The notes beneath the pieces were generated by a model, which saw only the letters and a list, made by a program, of their open reading frames with translations, was not told the DNA's origin and made no database searches. From JAJPXC01 sp964628905 (lineage in GTDB: Bacteria > Bacteroidota > Bacteroidia > Bacteroidales > Muribaculaceae), in assembly GCA_964628905.1 (NCBI GenBank), contig CAZVNS010000003.1:1-64000 (forward strand): a stretch of 64,000 nucleotides of DNA. Direction: 5' to 3'. A program made the translations under genes and the position numbers. Shown here piece by piece: positions 7,450-15,392 of this stretch; within the stretch, counting starts at the first letter, position 1, and the number at the start of each line of letters is the position of its first letter.

Positions 7450-8799
7450 TTAGTAAGCGCTGCCGGTGGTGCGGCCTTTGATCTTACCTTCCTTCATCAG
7501 CCCGTCGTAGTGGTGCATCATCAGGTGCGACTCGATCTGCTGCAGGGTGTCAAGCACTACTCCGACCATAATCAGCAGCGATGTGCCGCCGAAGAACTGG
7601 GCGAAGTTCTGGCTGATGCCGAAGAAGCGGGCGAACGCGGGGAGGATGGCCACCACGCCCAGGAAGAGTGATCCGGGGAGGGTGATGCGCGACATGATTG
7701 CGTCGAGGTACTCGGCGGTCTTCTTGCCGGGCTTCACTCCGGGGATGAAGCCGTTGTTGCGCTTCATGTCCTCGGCCATCTGGGTGGGGCGCACGGTGAT
7801 GGCGGTGTAGAAGTAGGTGAAGGCCACGATCATCACGAAGTAGACGAAGTTGTACAAGAACCCGTTGATGTCGGAGAACGCTGCGAAGAAGCCTGTCGAG
7901 CTCCCGCTCGAGCCGAAGCCGGCCAGGGTGATGGGGATGAACATGATCGCCTGGGCGAAGATGATGGGCATCACACCGGCTGCGTTGACCTTCAGGGGGA
8001 TGTACTGGCGGGCTCCGCCGTACTGCTTGTTGCCGACGATGCGCTTGGCATACTGCACGGGCACTTTGCGTGTGCCCTGCACGAGCATGACTGCGCCGAT
8101 GGTGACGGCGAAGAGGAGGATGAGCTCGACGATGAACATGATCAGACCGCCCTCTGAGCCACCTGCGCCGGGAAGGCGGCTTGTGAACTCATAGAACAAT
8201 GCCATGGGGAGGCGGGCGATGATACCGACGAGGATGATGAACGAGATACCGTTGCCGATACCGCGGTCGGTGATGCGCTCACCCAGCCACATGATGAACA
8301 TTGAGCCGGCGGCGAGGATGATGGTGAGGTAGGCCACGGTCCAGAATCCCATCTCGATGACGTTGCCGGCGGCTGCCACCTGCACCTTGAGGTTGATCAG
8401 GTAGGCGGGACCCTGGAGCAACAGGATCAGAACTGTGAGGTAGCGGGTGTACTGGTTGAGCTTCTGACGTCCGCTCTCTCCCTCACGCTGCATCTTCTGG
8501 AACGAGGGGAGCACCATGCCCAGCAGCTGTATCACGATCGACGCGGTGATGTAGGGCATGATACCCAGGGCGAAGATCGAGGCCTGTGAGAAGGCGCCGC
8601 CGGAGAACATGTCCAACAACTGCATCAGGCCGCTGGCGTTGGTGAACTTGCTAAGGGCGTCGAGGTCCTCAGGCGAGATGCCGGGTAGGACCACGTAGCA
8701 ACCCAGGCGGTACACCAGCACCAACAGCATGGTGAGGATCAGCCTGCGGCGGAGCTCTTCGATCGTCCAGATGTTTTTAAGTGTTTCTACGAAGCGCAT
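7450..8799 (-). CDS. secY: preprotein translocase subunit SecY
   Basis: 449 residues with ten predicted transmembrane segments, the core of the Sec channel. The N-terminal E-E-L-R-R-R-L-I-L-T-M-L and the plug-region sequence L-D-A-L-S-K are typical, as is the C-terminal loop K-K-T-A-E-Y-L-D. The start codon overlaps the rplO stop by one base (TAATG), so the two are likely translated together. SecG is encoded at 51.0 kb. Confidence 0.97.
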   Translation of the reverse strand: MRFVETLKNIWTIEELRRRLILTMLLVLVYRLGCYVVLPGISPEDLDALSKFTNASGLMQLLDMFSGGAFSQASIFALGIMPYITASIVIQLLGMVLPSFQKMQREGESGRQKLNQYTRYLTVLILLLQGPAYLINLKVQVAAAGNVIEMGFWTVAYLTIILAAGSMFIMWLGERITDRGIGNGISFIILVGIIARLPMALFYEFTSRLPGAGGSEGGLIMFIVELILLFAVTIGAVMLVQGTRKVPVQYAKRIVGNKQYGGARQYIPLKVNAAGVMPIIFAQAIMFIPITLAGFGSSGSSTGFFAAFSDINGFLYNFVYFVMIVAFTYFYTAITVRPTQMAEDMKRNNGFIPGVKPGKKTAEYLDAIMSRITLPGSLFLGVVAILPAFARFFGISQNFAQFFGGTSLLIMVGVVLDTLQQIESHLMMHHYDGLMKEGKIKGRTTGSAY

Positions 8800-9251
8800 T
8801 ATTGTTCGATTTTAGTGATTGTGCCTCCGGCCTCTTCGATGGCCTTCTGAGCTGCTGCTGAGAATCCGTGGGCAGTCACATTGAGCTTGCGGGTCAGTGT
8901 GCCGTTGGCGAGGATCTTGACCATGTCGCGGCGGTTGATGAAGCCGGCGGCGCGGAGCTCGTCGAGACCGATGGCCTCAAGGTTCTTGGCCTGAGCAAGT
9001 TCTTCGAGGGTGGAGAGATTGATGGGTTTATATTCCTTGCGGTTGATGTTCTTGAAACCGAATTTGGGGAGACGGCGCTGCAGGGGCATCTGGCCACCTT
9101 CGAAGCCGATCTTGCGGCTGTAGCCTGAACGCGACTTGGCACCCTTGTGACCGCGGGTCGATGTGCCGCCTTTGCCTGAACCTTGGCCGCGGCCGACGCG
9201 GAATCCGTTGTGGGTCGAGCCGGGGGCGGGCTGCAAATTACTTAAGTCCAT
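8799..9251 (-). CDS. rplO: 50S ribosomal protein L15
   Basis: 150 residues: MDLSNLQPAPGSTHNGFRVG, then the Gly-rich basic loop R-G-Q-G-S-G-K-G-G-T-S-T-R-G-H-K-G and G-F-E-G-G-Q-M-P-L. These are hallmarks of L15, which reaches deep into the large subunit. It ends in the TAATG junction with secY. Confidence 0.97.
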   Translation of the reverse strand: MDLSNLQPAPGSTHNGFRVGRGQGSGKGGTSTRGHKGAKSRSGYSRKIGFEGGQMPLQRRLPKFGFKNINRKEYKPINLSTLEELAQAKNLEAIGLDELRAAGFINRRDMVKILANGTLTRKLNVTAHGFSAAAQKAIEEAGGTITKIEQ

Positions 9252-9269
9252 ATTCTGTATCTGATGTTT

Positions 9270-9449
9270 TTATGCGTTAGTCACTTCTACGAGGTGATGT
9301 ACTTTTTTTACCATGCCTCTCACACTGGGGGTGTCGTCCATGACCACAGTGTGATTCATTTTCCTGAGCCCAAGGGCATCAAGTGTGCGCTTCTGTGTAG
9401 CGGGGCAGTTGATGCGGCTCTTGATTTGCTTGATTATGATTTTTGCCAT
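9270..9449 (-). CDS. rpmD: 50S ribosomal protein L30
   Basis: A 59-codon gene read directly from the minus strand, ATG at 9449 and TAA at 9270. It begins MAKIIIKQIKSRINCPATQK and continues T-L-D-A-L-G-L-R-K-M-N-H-T-V, the L30 pattern, then D-T-P-S-V-R-G-M. Position between rpsE and rplO is the universal spc order. Confidence 0.95.
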   Translation of the reverse strand: MAKIIIKQIKSRINCPATQKRTLDALGLRKMNHTVVMDDTPSVRGMVKKVHHLVEVTNA

Positions 9450-9470
9450 TGTTGAGCTTAGGTTTAATGG

Positions 9471-9989
9471 TTAGCCTTTGAACACTTTCTCTACCGACAC
9501 GCCGCGGTTCTGTGCCACCTGCGCGGGTGAGCGCATCTCGCCCAGGGCTGCGATGGTGGCCTTGACCAGGTTGTGGGGGTTGGATGAACCCTTTGACTTG
9601 GCCAGCACGTCGGTGACGCCGACGCTCTCGAGCACGGCGCGCATGGCGCCGCCGGCCTTCACTCCGGTACCGTGGCTTGCGGGCTTGAGGATCACGCGCG
9701 AGCCGCCGAACTTGGCTTCCTGCTCGTGGGGCAGTGTGCCGTTGTGGACGGGGATTTTGATCAGGTTCTTCTTAGCGGCCTCGATGCCCTTGGCGATGGC
9801 GGCGGTGACTTCGTTGGCCTTGCCCAGGCCCCAGCCTACGATGCCGTTCTCGTTGCCTACGACTACGATGGCGGCGAAGGTGAATGTGCGGCCACCCTTG
9901 GTCACCTTGGTGACGCGGTTGATGGCTACCAGGCGGTCCTTGAGGTCAAGGTCGGTTGTGGTCTGTACTCTGTTATTCTTGTTTGCCAT
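9471..9989 (-). CDS. rpsE: 30S ribosomal protein S5
   Basis: 172 residues: a double-stranded RNA-binding domain (L-V-A-I-N-R-V-T-K-V-T-K-G-G-R) followed by the S5 C-terminal domain with G-T-G-V-K-A-G-G-A-M-R-A-V-L-E and G-S-S-N-P-H-N-L-V-K-A-T. S5 lines the mRNA entry channel and affects decoding accuracy. It is 6 bp from rplR. Confidence 0.97.
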   Translation of the reverse strand: MANKNNRVQTTTDLDLKDRLVAINRVTKVTKGGRTFTFAAIVVVGNENGIVGWGLGKANEVTAAIAKGIEAAKKNLIKIPVHNGTLPHEQEAKFGGSRVILKPASHGTGVKAGGAMRAVLESVGVTDVLAKSKGSSNPHNLVKATIAALGEMRSPAQVAQNRGVSVEKVFKG

Positions 9990-9995
9990 ATTCGT

Positions 9996-10337
9996 TTAGA
10001 ATTTAAGGCCGCCTTTGCGTGCGGCGTCAGCCAATGATTTAACTCGGCCATGGAAGAGGTAGCCGTTGCGGTCGAAGACGACTTCGGTCAAACCCGCTGC
10101 GAGGGCTTTCTTAGCGATATCCTCGCCCACCTTGGCTGCTATTTCACACTTGGTGCCTTCTTCGATGCCTTTTGATGAGGCTGCCGCCAGGGTGGTGGCG
10201 CTCAGGTCGTCGATGAGCTGCACGTAAATCTGCTTGTTGGAGCGGAACACGGTCATGCGGGGACGCTGGGCGGTGCCTGAAATCTTGCCGCGGATGCGTG
10301 CCTTGATTTTATTCCTTCTTTGTTGCTTTGAAAACAT
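9996..10337 (-). CDS. rplR: 50S ribosomal protein L18
   Basis: 113 residues: R-R-N-K-I-K-A-R-I-R-G-K-I-S-G-T near the start, then R-P-R-M-T-V-F-R-S-N-K-Q-I-Y and the C-terminal F-D-R-N-G-Y-L-F-H-G-R-V. L18 binds 5S rRNA in the central protuberance. Spacing and order match the spc operon. Confidence 0.97.
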   Translation of the reverse strand: MFSKQQRRNKIKARIRGKISGTAQRPRMTVFRSNKQIYVQLIDDLSATTLAAASSKGIEEGTKCEIAAKVGEDIAKKALAAGLTEVVFDRNGYLFHGRVKSLADAARKGGLKF

Positions 10338-10354
10338 AGTGAGTCTTATTTTAC

Positions 10355-10909
10355 TTATTTGGCACCAGCCGATTTACCTGACTTGCGGCGGATTACTTCG
10401 CCGACGAACTTGATACCTTTACCCTTGTAAGGCTCGGGCTTGCGCAGTGAGCGGATTTTGGCGCACACCTGGCCCAGGAGCTGCTTGTCGTCGCTCTCGA
10501 GGATGATCAGGGGGTTCTTGTTACGCTCTGACTTGGCCTCGACCTTCACCTCGGGGGGGAGCTTGAGATATATTGCGTGTGAGTAACCGAGGGCGAGCTC
10601 CAGGACCTGGCCTGTGGCTGTGGCGCGGTAACCTACACCTACTAATTCCATTTCTTTGCGATAGCCTGTCGACACGCCGACTACCATGTTGTGGATCAAG
10701 GCGCGGTAGAGGCCGTGCTGGGCGCGGTGCTCGATGTCGTCCGAGGGGCGCTCGACGATGATGTGGCCGTTCTCCTCCTTGATGGTGAGGTCGGGGTTGA
10801 CTGTCTGTGAGAGCTGGCCTTTGGGGCCCTTGACGGTGACGGTGTTGCCTTCGATCTTGACGGTCACACCTGCGGGGATCTCGATGGGGGCTTTACCTAT
10901 TCTTGACAT
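10355..10909 (-). CDS. rplF: 50S ribosomal protein L6
   Basis: 184 residues from MSRIGKAPIEIPAGV. The frame is open for 16 more codons upstream, but homologous L6 proteins begin at this Met and a strong AGGAGG lies 8 nt before it, so this start is preferred. Two repeated alpha/beta domains are visible (P-K-G-Q-L-S; Y-K-G-K-G-I-K-F-V-G-E near the end). L6 sits near the factor-binding stalk base. Confidence 0.96.
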   Translation of the reverse strand: MSRIGKAPIEIPAGVTVKIEGNTVTVKGPKGQLSQTVNPDLTIKEENGHIIVERPSDDIEHRAQHGLYRALIHNMVVGVSTGYRKEMELVGVGYRATATGQVLELALGYSHAIYLKLPPEVKVEAKSERNKNPLIILESDDKQLLGQVCAKIRSLRKPEPYKGKGIKFVGEVIRRKSGKSAGAK

Positions 10910-10917
10910 ATTGTATT

Positions 10918-10923
10918 CCTCCT
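10918..10923 (-). promoter_or_regulatory. strong Shine-Dalgarno site of rplF
   Basis: AGGAGG, followed by AATACAAT and ATG. A perfect site is rare in this cluster; only rplW has another. It lies in the 19-bp gap after rpsH and decides the rplF start. Confidence 0.8.
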
Positions 10924-10928
10924 TGCGA

Positions 10929-11327
10929 TTAATAGATGTAACACAACACTTCGCCACCGACTTTCTCCTCTGCCGCCTTCTTGTTGGTCATTACGCCTTT
11001 TGAGGTGGAGAGGATAGCGATGCCTAAGCCGTTCAACACTCGGGGCATATCTTTGTAGCCTGTGTACTGACGCAGGCCGGGGCGCGACACGCGCTTGAGG
11101 GCCTTGATGGCGTTGACTTTGTCAACGGGGTCGTACTTCAGAGCGATCTTGATAGTGCCGTTGGGGGTTTCACCCTCTATAAACTTGTAGTTAAGTATAT
11201 AGCCTTGTTCGAAGAGTATCCTGGTGATCTCTTTCTTCAAGTTTGAGGCGGGGATCTCGACCACGCGGTGCTGGGCCTTGATGGCGTTCCTCAATCTTGT
11301 CAAATAATCTGCTATTGGATCAGTCAT
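10929..11327 (-). CDS. rpsH: 30S ribosomal protein S8
   Basis: 132 residues: M-T-D-P-I-A-D-Y-L-T-R-L-R-N-A at the start and the C-terminal S-T-S-K-G-V-M-T-N-K-K-A motif that binds 16S helix 21. S8 represses the spc operon in E. coli. It is preceded by a 104-bp gap after rpsN, longer than most in this cluster; I see small hairpins there but no convincing copy of helix 21. Confidence 0.97.
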   Translation of the reverse strand: MTDPIADYLTRLRNAIKAQHRVVEIPASNLKKEITRILFEQGYILNYKFIEGETPNGTIKIALKYDPVDKVNAIKALKRVSRPGLRQYTGYKDMPRVLNGLGIAILSTSKGVMTNKKAAEEKVGGEVLCYIY

Positions 11328-11431
11328 TTTGATTGGATGGTTTAAATTGATTGGGTCCTTCCCAACAATATTTAATTATTCTCTGGGGTCCGTGGGCCGG
11401 CGACTGAGAATGTAGCCTCTGCCAAGGCTGG

Positions 11432-11701
11432 TCACCAGCTTGCTTTCTTGACGCCGGGGATCAGGCCTGACGATGCCATCTCGCGGAACTGTATGCGTGA
11501 GATGCCGAACTGGCGCATGTAGCCTTTGGGGCGGCCTGTGATCTTGCAGCGGTTGTGCAGGCGCACTTTCGAGGCGTTCTTGGGCAGTGCCTGCAGACCT
11601 TCGTAGTCGCCGGCGGCCTTGAGCGCTGCGCGCTTTGCCTCATACTTGGCGCAAAGCTTGGCGCGCTTTACCTCGCGTGCTTTCATTGATTCTTTTGCCA
11701 T
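11432..11701 (-). CDS. rpsN: 30S ribosomal protein S14, zinc-free form
   Basis: 89 residues, the longer C- type: MAKESMKAREVKRAKLCAKY, then C-K-I-T-G-R-P-K-G-Y-M-R-Q-F-G-I-S-R. The paired CxxC zinc motifs of the short C+ S14 are absent. It lies in the small-subunit head, and the gene is 7 bp from rplE. Confidence 0.96.
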   Translation of the reverse strand: MAKESMKAREVKRAKLCAKYEAKRAALKAAGDYEGLQALPKNASKVRLHNRCKITGRPKGYMRQFGISRIQFREMASSGLIPGVKKASW

Positions 11702-11707
11702 AGTGGT

Positions 11708-12256
11708 TTATTTCGCGTTTTTGAAGGGTAATCCGAATTGCTTAAGCAGTGCGTAGCCTTCCTCGTCGGTGTTGGCCGAGGTGACGAAGGTGATGTTCAT
11801 GCCCATGAGCTTGGAAATGTTGTCGATGTTGATCTCGGGGAAGATGATCTGCTCAGTCACGCCCAGGGTGTAGTTGCCGCGGCCGTCGAGCTTGCTCTCG
11901 ATGCCTTTGAAGTCGCGGATGCGGGGCAGGGCCACGCGCATCAGGCGCTCCAGGAACTCATACATCTTGTCCTTGCGCAGGGTCACCATGGCTCCGATGG
12001 GCATTTTCTTGCGCACCTTGAAGTTAGAGATGTCCTTGCGCGAGAGGGTGGCCACGGCTTTCTGGCCGGTGATGGCTGTGAGCTCGTTGAGGGCGGTCTC
12101 GATGATCTTCTTGTCCTGGGTGGCTTCGCCAAGGCCCTGGTTGATTACGATTTTCTTCAACTTGGGCACCTGCATCACTGTGGTGTAGTTGAATTCTTTC
12201 TGGAGGGCGGGTACGATGCGCTCCTTGTAGTCTTTCTGAAGTGTTTTTGTGCTCAT
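11708..12256 (-). CDS. rplE: 50S ribosomal protein L5
   Basis: 182 residues: P-K-L-K-K-I-V-I-N-Q-G-L-G-E (about 29-42), T-G-Q-K-A and the C-terminal G-M-N-I-T-F-V-T-S-A-N-T-D-E-E. L5 binds 5S rRNA and contacts the P-site tRNA. Its start overlaps the rplX stop by one base (TAATG), and the end of rplX supplies a GGAG sequence 8 nt upstream. Confidence 0.97.
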   Translation of the reverse strand: MSTKTLQKDYKERIVPALQKEFNYTTVMQVPKLKKIVINQGLGEATQDKKIIETALNELTAITGQKAVATLSRKDISNFKVRKKMPIGAMVTLRKDKMYEFLERLMRVALPRIRDFKGIESKLDGRGNYTLGVTEQIIFPEINIDNISKLMGMNITFVTSANTDEEGYALLKQFGLPFKNAK

Positions 12257-12576
12257 TACTTAATCTCCTCTCCTGATTTTTTTGAGTAACGTACCTTCAC
12301 GCCCTTGTCGTTGACGCGGTAGCCTACGCGGGTGGGCTTGCCGCTCTTGGGGTCGATCAGGTTGAGGTTAGACACGTGGATGGGTGCTTCCATCTTGATC
12401 AGGCCGCCCTGGGGGTGCTTTGCGCTGGGCTTAGCGGCCTTGGTTACGATGTTGACGCCCTCGACGATCGCACGCTCCTTGGAGGGGTTGACAGAGAGCA
12501 CCCGGCCCTGCTTGCCTTTGTCCTCGCCGGCGTTGACGTAGACGATGTCGCCTTTCTTGATATGAAGTTTGTTCAT
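12256..12576 (-). CDS. rplX: 50S ribosomal protein L24
   Basis: 106 residues with the KOW motif at the start: K-L-H-I-K-K-G-D-I-V-Y-V-N-A-G-E-D-K-G-K, then G-G-L-I-K-M-E-A-P-I-H-V-S-N. L24 starts large-subunit assembly. It ends in a TAATG junction with rplE. Confidence 0.96.
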   Translation of the reverse strand: MNKLHIKKGDIVYVNAGEDKGKQGRVLSVNPSKERAIVEGVNIVTKAAKPSAKHPQGGLIKMEAPIHVSNLNLIDPKSGKPTRVGYRVNDKGVKVRYSKKSGEEIK

Positions 12577-12605
12577 TTTGGTTTACGGTTTACGCTTGTT
12601 GTGGT

Positions 12606-12971
12606 TTAAAGTACTTCAGGCGCTAATGACACGATCTTCATGTTGGTGGCGCGGAGTTCGCGGGCCACGGGGCCGAAGATACGGGTGCCGCGAAGCTCGC
12701 CGGCGTTGTTGAGGAGCACGCAAGCGTTGTCGTCGAAGCGGATGTATGATCCGTCGGGGCGGCGTATCTCTTTCTTGGTGCGCACAACGACGGCCTTTGA
12801 CACAGTGCCTTTCTTAACGTCGGACGAGGGGATGGCGTCCTTGACGGTGACGACGATGATGTCGCCTACCGATGCGTAGCGGCGGCCTGTGCCTCCCAGA
12901 ACGTGGATGCAGAGCACTTCCTTGGCGCCTGAGTTGTCGGCTACGGTGAGTCTTGATTCAGTCTGTATCAT
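12606..12971 (-). CDS. rplN: 50S ribosomal protein L14
   Basis: 121 residues, highly conserved: M-I-Q-T-E-S-R-L-T-V-A-D-N-S-G-A-K and the C-terminal R-I-F-G-P-V-A-R-E-L-R. L14 forms an intersubunit bridge. It lies 4 bp from rpsQ. Confidence 0.98.
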   Translation of the reverse strand: MIQTESRLTVADNSGAKEVLCIHVLGGTGRRYASVGDIIVVTVKDAIPSSDVKKGTVSKAVVVRTKKEIRRPDGSYIRFDDNACVLLNNAGELRGTRIFGPVARELRATNMKIVSLAPEVL

Positions 12972-12975
12972 GGTG

Positions 12976-13239
12976 TTACTTCACTTTTTCAATGATTTCT
13001 ACTAATCTCCATCGCTTGGTCTTGCTCAAGGGACGGGTTTCCATCAGGCGCACGGTGTCGCCGATTGAGCATTCGTTGTTCTCATCGTGGGCGTGGTACT
13101 TCTTTGTCTTGTTGACGAACTTGCCATAGATGGGGTGTTTCTCCTTCCATTTGACGGCCACGGTGATGGTTTTGTCGCCCTTGTTGGAGGTGACAACGCC
13201 GATACGCTCTTTTCTGAGGTTTCTATTCAGTTCTTCCAT
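12976..13239 (-). CDS. rpsQ: 30S ribosomal protein S17
   Basis: 87 residues, OB-fold: R-K-E-R-I-G-V-V-T-S-N-K-G-D-K-T-I-T, then H-A-H-D-E-N-N-E-C-S-I-G-D and the R-P-L-S-K-T-K-R-W-R motif. S17 supports the 5' domain of 16S rRNA. Confidence 0.97.
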   Translation of the reverse strand: MEELNRNLRKERIGVVTSNKGDKTITVAVKWKEKHPIYGKFVNKTKKYHAHDENNECSIGDTVRLMETRPLSKTKRWRLVEIIEKVK

Positions 13240-13250
13240 TGTCTGGCGGC

Positions 13251-13448
13251 TTATTTGTTGTTGATCTCACGCATGCGCAGCTCGGTCTTGACGCGGGCGA
13301 TGGCACGGCGGTCCTTGGTGATCTGCGAGGGGTTGTCGATGGGTGAGACTGAGTGGTTAATCTTGAGCTGGAGGTAGTCCTTCTCCATCTCGGCAAGGCG
13401 GTCTTTGAGATCCTTGGTGGGCAATTGCTTGATTTCTGAGTTTGTCAT
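13251..13448 (-). CDS. rpmC: 50S ribosomal protein L29
   Basis: 65 residues, all helical: L-P-T-K-D-L-K-D-R-L-A-E-M-E-K-D and I-A-R-V-K-T-E-L-R. L29 lies at the tunnel exit near the trigger factor and SRP docking site. The gene is 7 bp from rplP. Confidence 0.96.
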   Translation of the reverse strand: MTNSEIKQLPTKDLKDRLAEMEKDYLQLKINHSVSPIDNPSQITKDRRAIARVKTELRMREINNK

Positions 13449-13454
13449 AGCTTA

Positions 13455-13886
13455 TTACACGTTTTGGGTGGGATCGTAGTCGCGGCTTACCACGAATTTA
13501 GTTATCACGGGGAGTTTCTGTGCTGCCAGGCGGAGTGCTTCCTTGGCGACGTCGTAGCTTACGCCTTCGACTTCGATGAGCATGCGGCCGGGGGTCACGG
13601 GGGCGACGAAGCCTTCGGGCGAACCTTTACCTTTACCCATGCGGACTTCGGCGGGTTTCTTGGTGATGGGCTTGTCGGGGAATATGCGGATCCAGATTTG
13701 ACCCTGACGCTGCATGTAGCGTGTCACTGCCACACGGGCGGCCTCGATCTGGCGGCCGGTGATCCATTTGGACTCCAAAGTCTTAATGCCAAATGAGCCG
13801 AAAGCCAGCTGGTTGCCGCGCTGGGCCGTGCCCTTCATGCGGCCTTTCTGTGACCTGCGGAATTTAGTTTTCTTCGGTTGTAACAT
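13455..13886 (-). CDS. rplP: 50S ribosomal protein L16
   Basis: 143 residues: M-L-Q-P-K-K-T-K-F-R-R-S-Q-K-G-R, A-R-V-A-V-T-R-Y-M-Q-R-Q-G-Q and M-G-K-G-K-G-S-P-E-G-F-V. L16 contacts A-site tRNA and 5S/23S rRNA near the peptidyl transferase centre. Confidence 0.98.
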   Translation of the reverse strand: MLQPKKTKFRRSQKGRMKGTAQRGNQLAFGSFGIKTLESKWITGRQIEAARVAVTRYMQRQGQIWIRIFPDKPITKKPAEVRMGKGKGSPEGFVAPVTPGRMLIEVEGVSYDVAKEALRLAAQKLPVITKFVVSRDYDPTQNV

Positions 13887-13909
13887 TGCTGTTGATTGGA
13901 TTGACTGGT

Positions 13910-14641
13910 TTAACGGTTGTTTTTAGGCTTGCGGAAGCCGCCGCGGCGGGGTGCACCTGCGGCTGCGGGGCGGCCTTCTTTGGCATTTGAGGTGAAGTTG
14001 GGGGCCAGGTCGCGCTTGCCGTAGACTTCGCCTCGGCAGATCCACACCTTGACGCCTACGACGCCCACCTTGGTGTGGGCCTCGACCAGCGCGTAGTCGA
14101 TGTCGGCGCGGAGGGTGTGCAGCGGGGTGCGGCCTTCCTTGAACATCTCTGAGCGGGCCATCTCGGCGCCGTTGAGGCGGCCGCTGACCTGCACCTTGAT
14201 GCCTTCAGCTCCGGAGCGCATGGTCGATGCGATGGCCATCTTGACGGCGCGGCGATAGGCGATCTTGCCTTCGATCTGGCGTGCGATGGTCGATGCTACA
14301 ATCTGTGCGTCGAGCTCGGGGCGCTTCACTTCGAATATGTTGATTTGTACGTCCTTGTCGGTGATCTTCTTAAGCTCTTCCTTGAGTTTGTCGACCTCCG
14401 AGCCTCCCTTGCCGATGATCAGGCCGGGGCGCGAGGTGCAGACGGTGATGGTGATGAGCTTCAAGGTGCGCTCGATGACGATGCGTGACACGCTCGACTT
14501 GGCCAGACGGACGTTGAGGTACTTGCGGAGTTTCGAGTCCTCGAGCAGTGTGTCACCGTATTTGTTGCCGCCATACCAGTTGGAGTCCCAACCGCGGATG
14601 ACGCCTAAACGGTTGCTGATCGGATTTACTTTCTGTCCCAT
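13910..14641 (-). CDS. rpsC: 30S ribosomal protein S3
   Basis: 243 residues: M-G-Q-K-V-N-P-I-S-N-R-L-G, a KH domain with G-L-I-I-G-K-G-G-S-E-V (about 74-84), and the C-terminal domain. The last 25 residues are a Gly/Arg-rich tail (R-R-G-G-F-R-K-P-K). S3 is at the mRNA entry site. It lies 3 bp from rplV. Confidence 0.98.
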   Translation of the reverse strand: MGQKVNPISNRLGVIRGWDSNWYGGNKYGDTLLEDSKLRKYLNVRLAKSSVSRIVIERTLKLITITVCTSRPGLIIGKGGSEVDKLKEELKKITDKDVQINIFEVKRPELDAQIVASTIARQIEGKIAYRRAVKMAIASTMRSGAEGIKVQVSGRLNGAEMARSEMFKEGRTPLHTLRADIDYALVEAHTKVGVVGVKVWICRGEVYGKRDLAPNFTSNAKEGRPAAAGAPRRGGFRKPKNNR

Positions 14642-14644
14642 TGT

Positions 14645-15055
14645 TTAGTCCTTCTTAACTTTGTTATCGATTGTGTCTACATAAAGGGTAACGTGGTTGG
14701 CACGTTTGCGGATGCGGTAGCCGCGGCCCTGGGGGGCGGGGCGGAGGCGCTTGAGGGTTGTGGCGCAGTTGACGTAGAGGGTCGAGATGTAAAGCTCGCC
14801 GCTCTCGGCTTTGCGTTCGTTCTTGGCTTCCCAGTTGGCTATCGCTGAGCGCAGCAGCTTCTCGAGGTGCTGTGCGGCTTCTTTATTTGAGAATTTGAGG
14901 ATACCCAGCGCGAGGAACACTTCCTTGCCGCTCACCATGTCGGCCACCAGGCGCATCTTGCGCGGTGAGATGGGGACGTTCAGGAGCTTGGCGAAGGCCT
15001 GTGTCCGGCGGGCTTCCTTGATCTCTTCGGCGGATTGTCTTTTTCTTACACCCAT
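14645..15055 (-). CDS. rplV: 50S ribosomal protein L22
   Basis: 136 residues: L-N-V-P-I-S-P-R-K-M-R-L-V-A-D-M-V near residue 24 and the tunnel-lining hairpin region with G-R-G-Y-R-I-R-K-R-A-N-H-V. Macrolide-site contacts lie in this hairpin. Confidence 0.97.
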   Translation of the reverse strand: MGVRKRQSAEEIKEARRTQAFAKLLNVPISPRKMRLVADMVSGKEVFLALGILKFSNKEAAQHLEKLLRSAIANWEAKNERKAESGELYISTLYVNCATTLKRLRPAPQGRGYRIRKRANHVTLYVDTIDNKVKKD

Positions 15056-15104
15056 TGTATTTTAATTCTTTTGATTCAAAAATTAGTTATAACCTGGGCC
15101 CTGA

Positions 15105-15374
15105 TTATTTCTTCTTGTTACCGGCGTGTCCGCGGAAGGTACGAGTGGGGGCGAATTCGCCGAGCTTGTGACCTACCATGTTCTCGGTTACATAGACAGG
15201 AATGAACTTGTTACCATTGTGAACTGCGAATGTGTGACCGACGAATTCGGGGGCGATCATCGAAGCGCGGCTCCATGTCTTGATCACGGCTTTCTTGCCG
15301 CTCTCTTCCATGGCGTTGACCTTCTTCTCGAGTTTCACGCTGATAAATGGGCCTTTTTTTAATGAACGACTCAT
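15105..15374 (-). CDS. rpsS: 30S ribosomal protein S19
   Basis: 89 residues: M-S-R-S-L-K-K-G-P-F-I, W-S-R-A-S-M-I-A-P-E-F-V-G and M-V-G-H-K-L-G-E-F-A-P-T-R. S19 sits in the 30S head with S13. It is followed by a 49-bp gap before rplV. Confidence 0.98.
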   Translation of the reverse strand: MSRSLKKGPFISVKLEKKVNAMEESGKKAVIKTWSRASMIAPEFVGHTFAVHNGNKFIPVYVTENMVGHKLGEFAPTRTFRGHAGNKKK

Positions 15375-15392
15375 AGTTGCTTTTTATCTAAA

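Noticed and set aside
6546..7481. 311-codon plus-strand frame opposite map
   Set aside because: It is the antisense shadow of map and infA in GC-rich DNA; the peptide is Ala/Val/His-rich and lacks a domain.
11328..11431. rpsN-rpsH gap as an S8 regulatory site
   Set aside because: Small hairpins only; no convincing copy of the 16S helix 21 that S8 binds.
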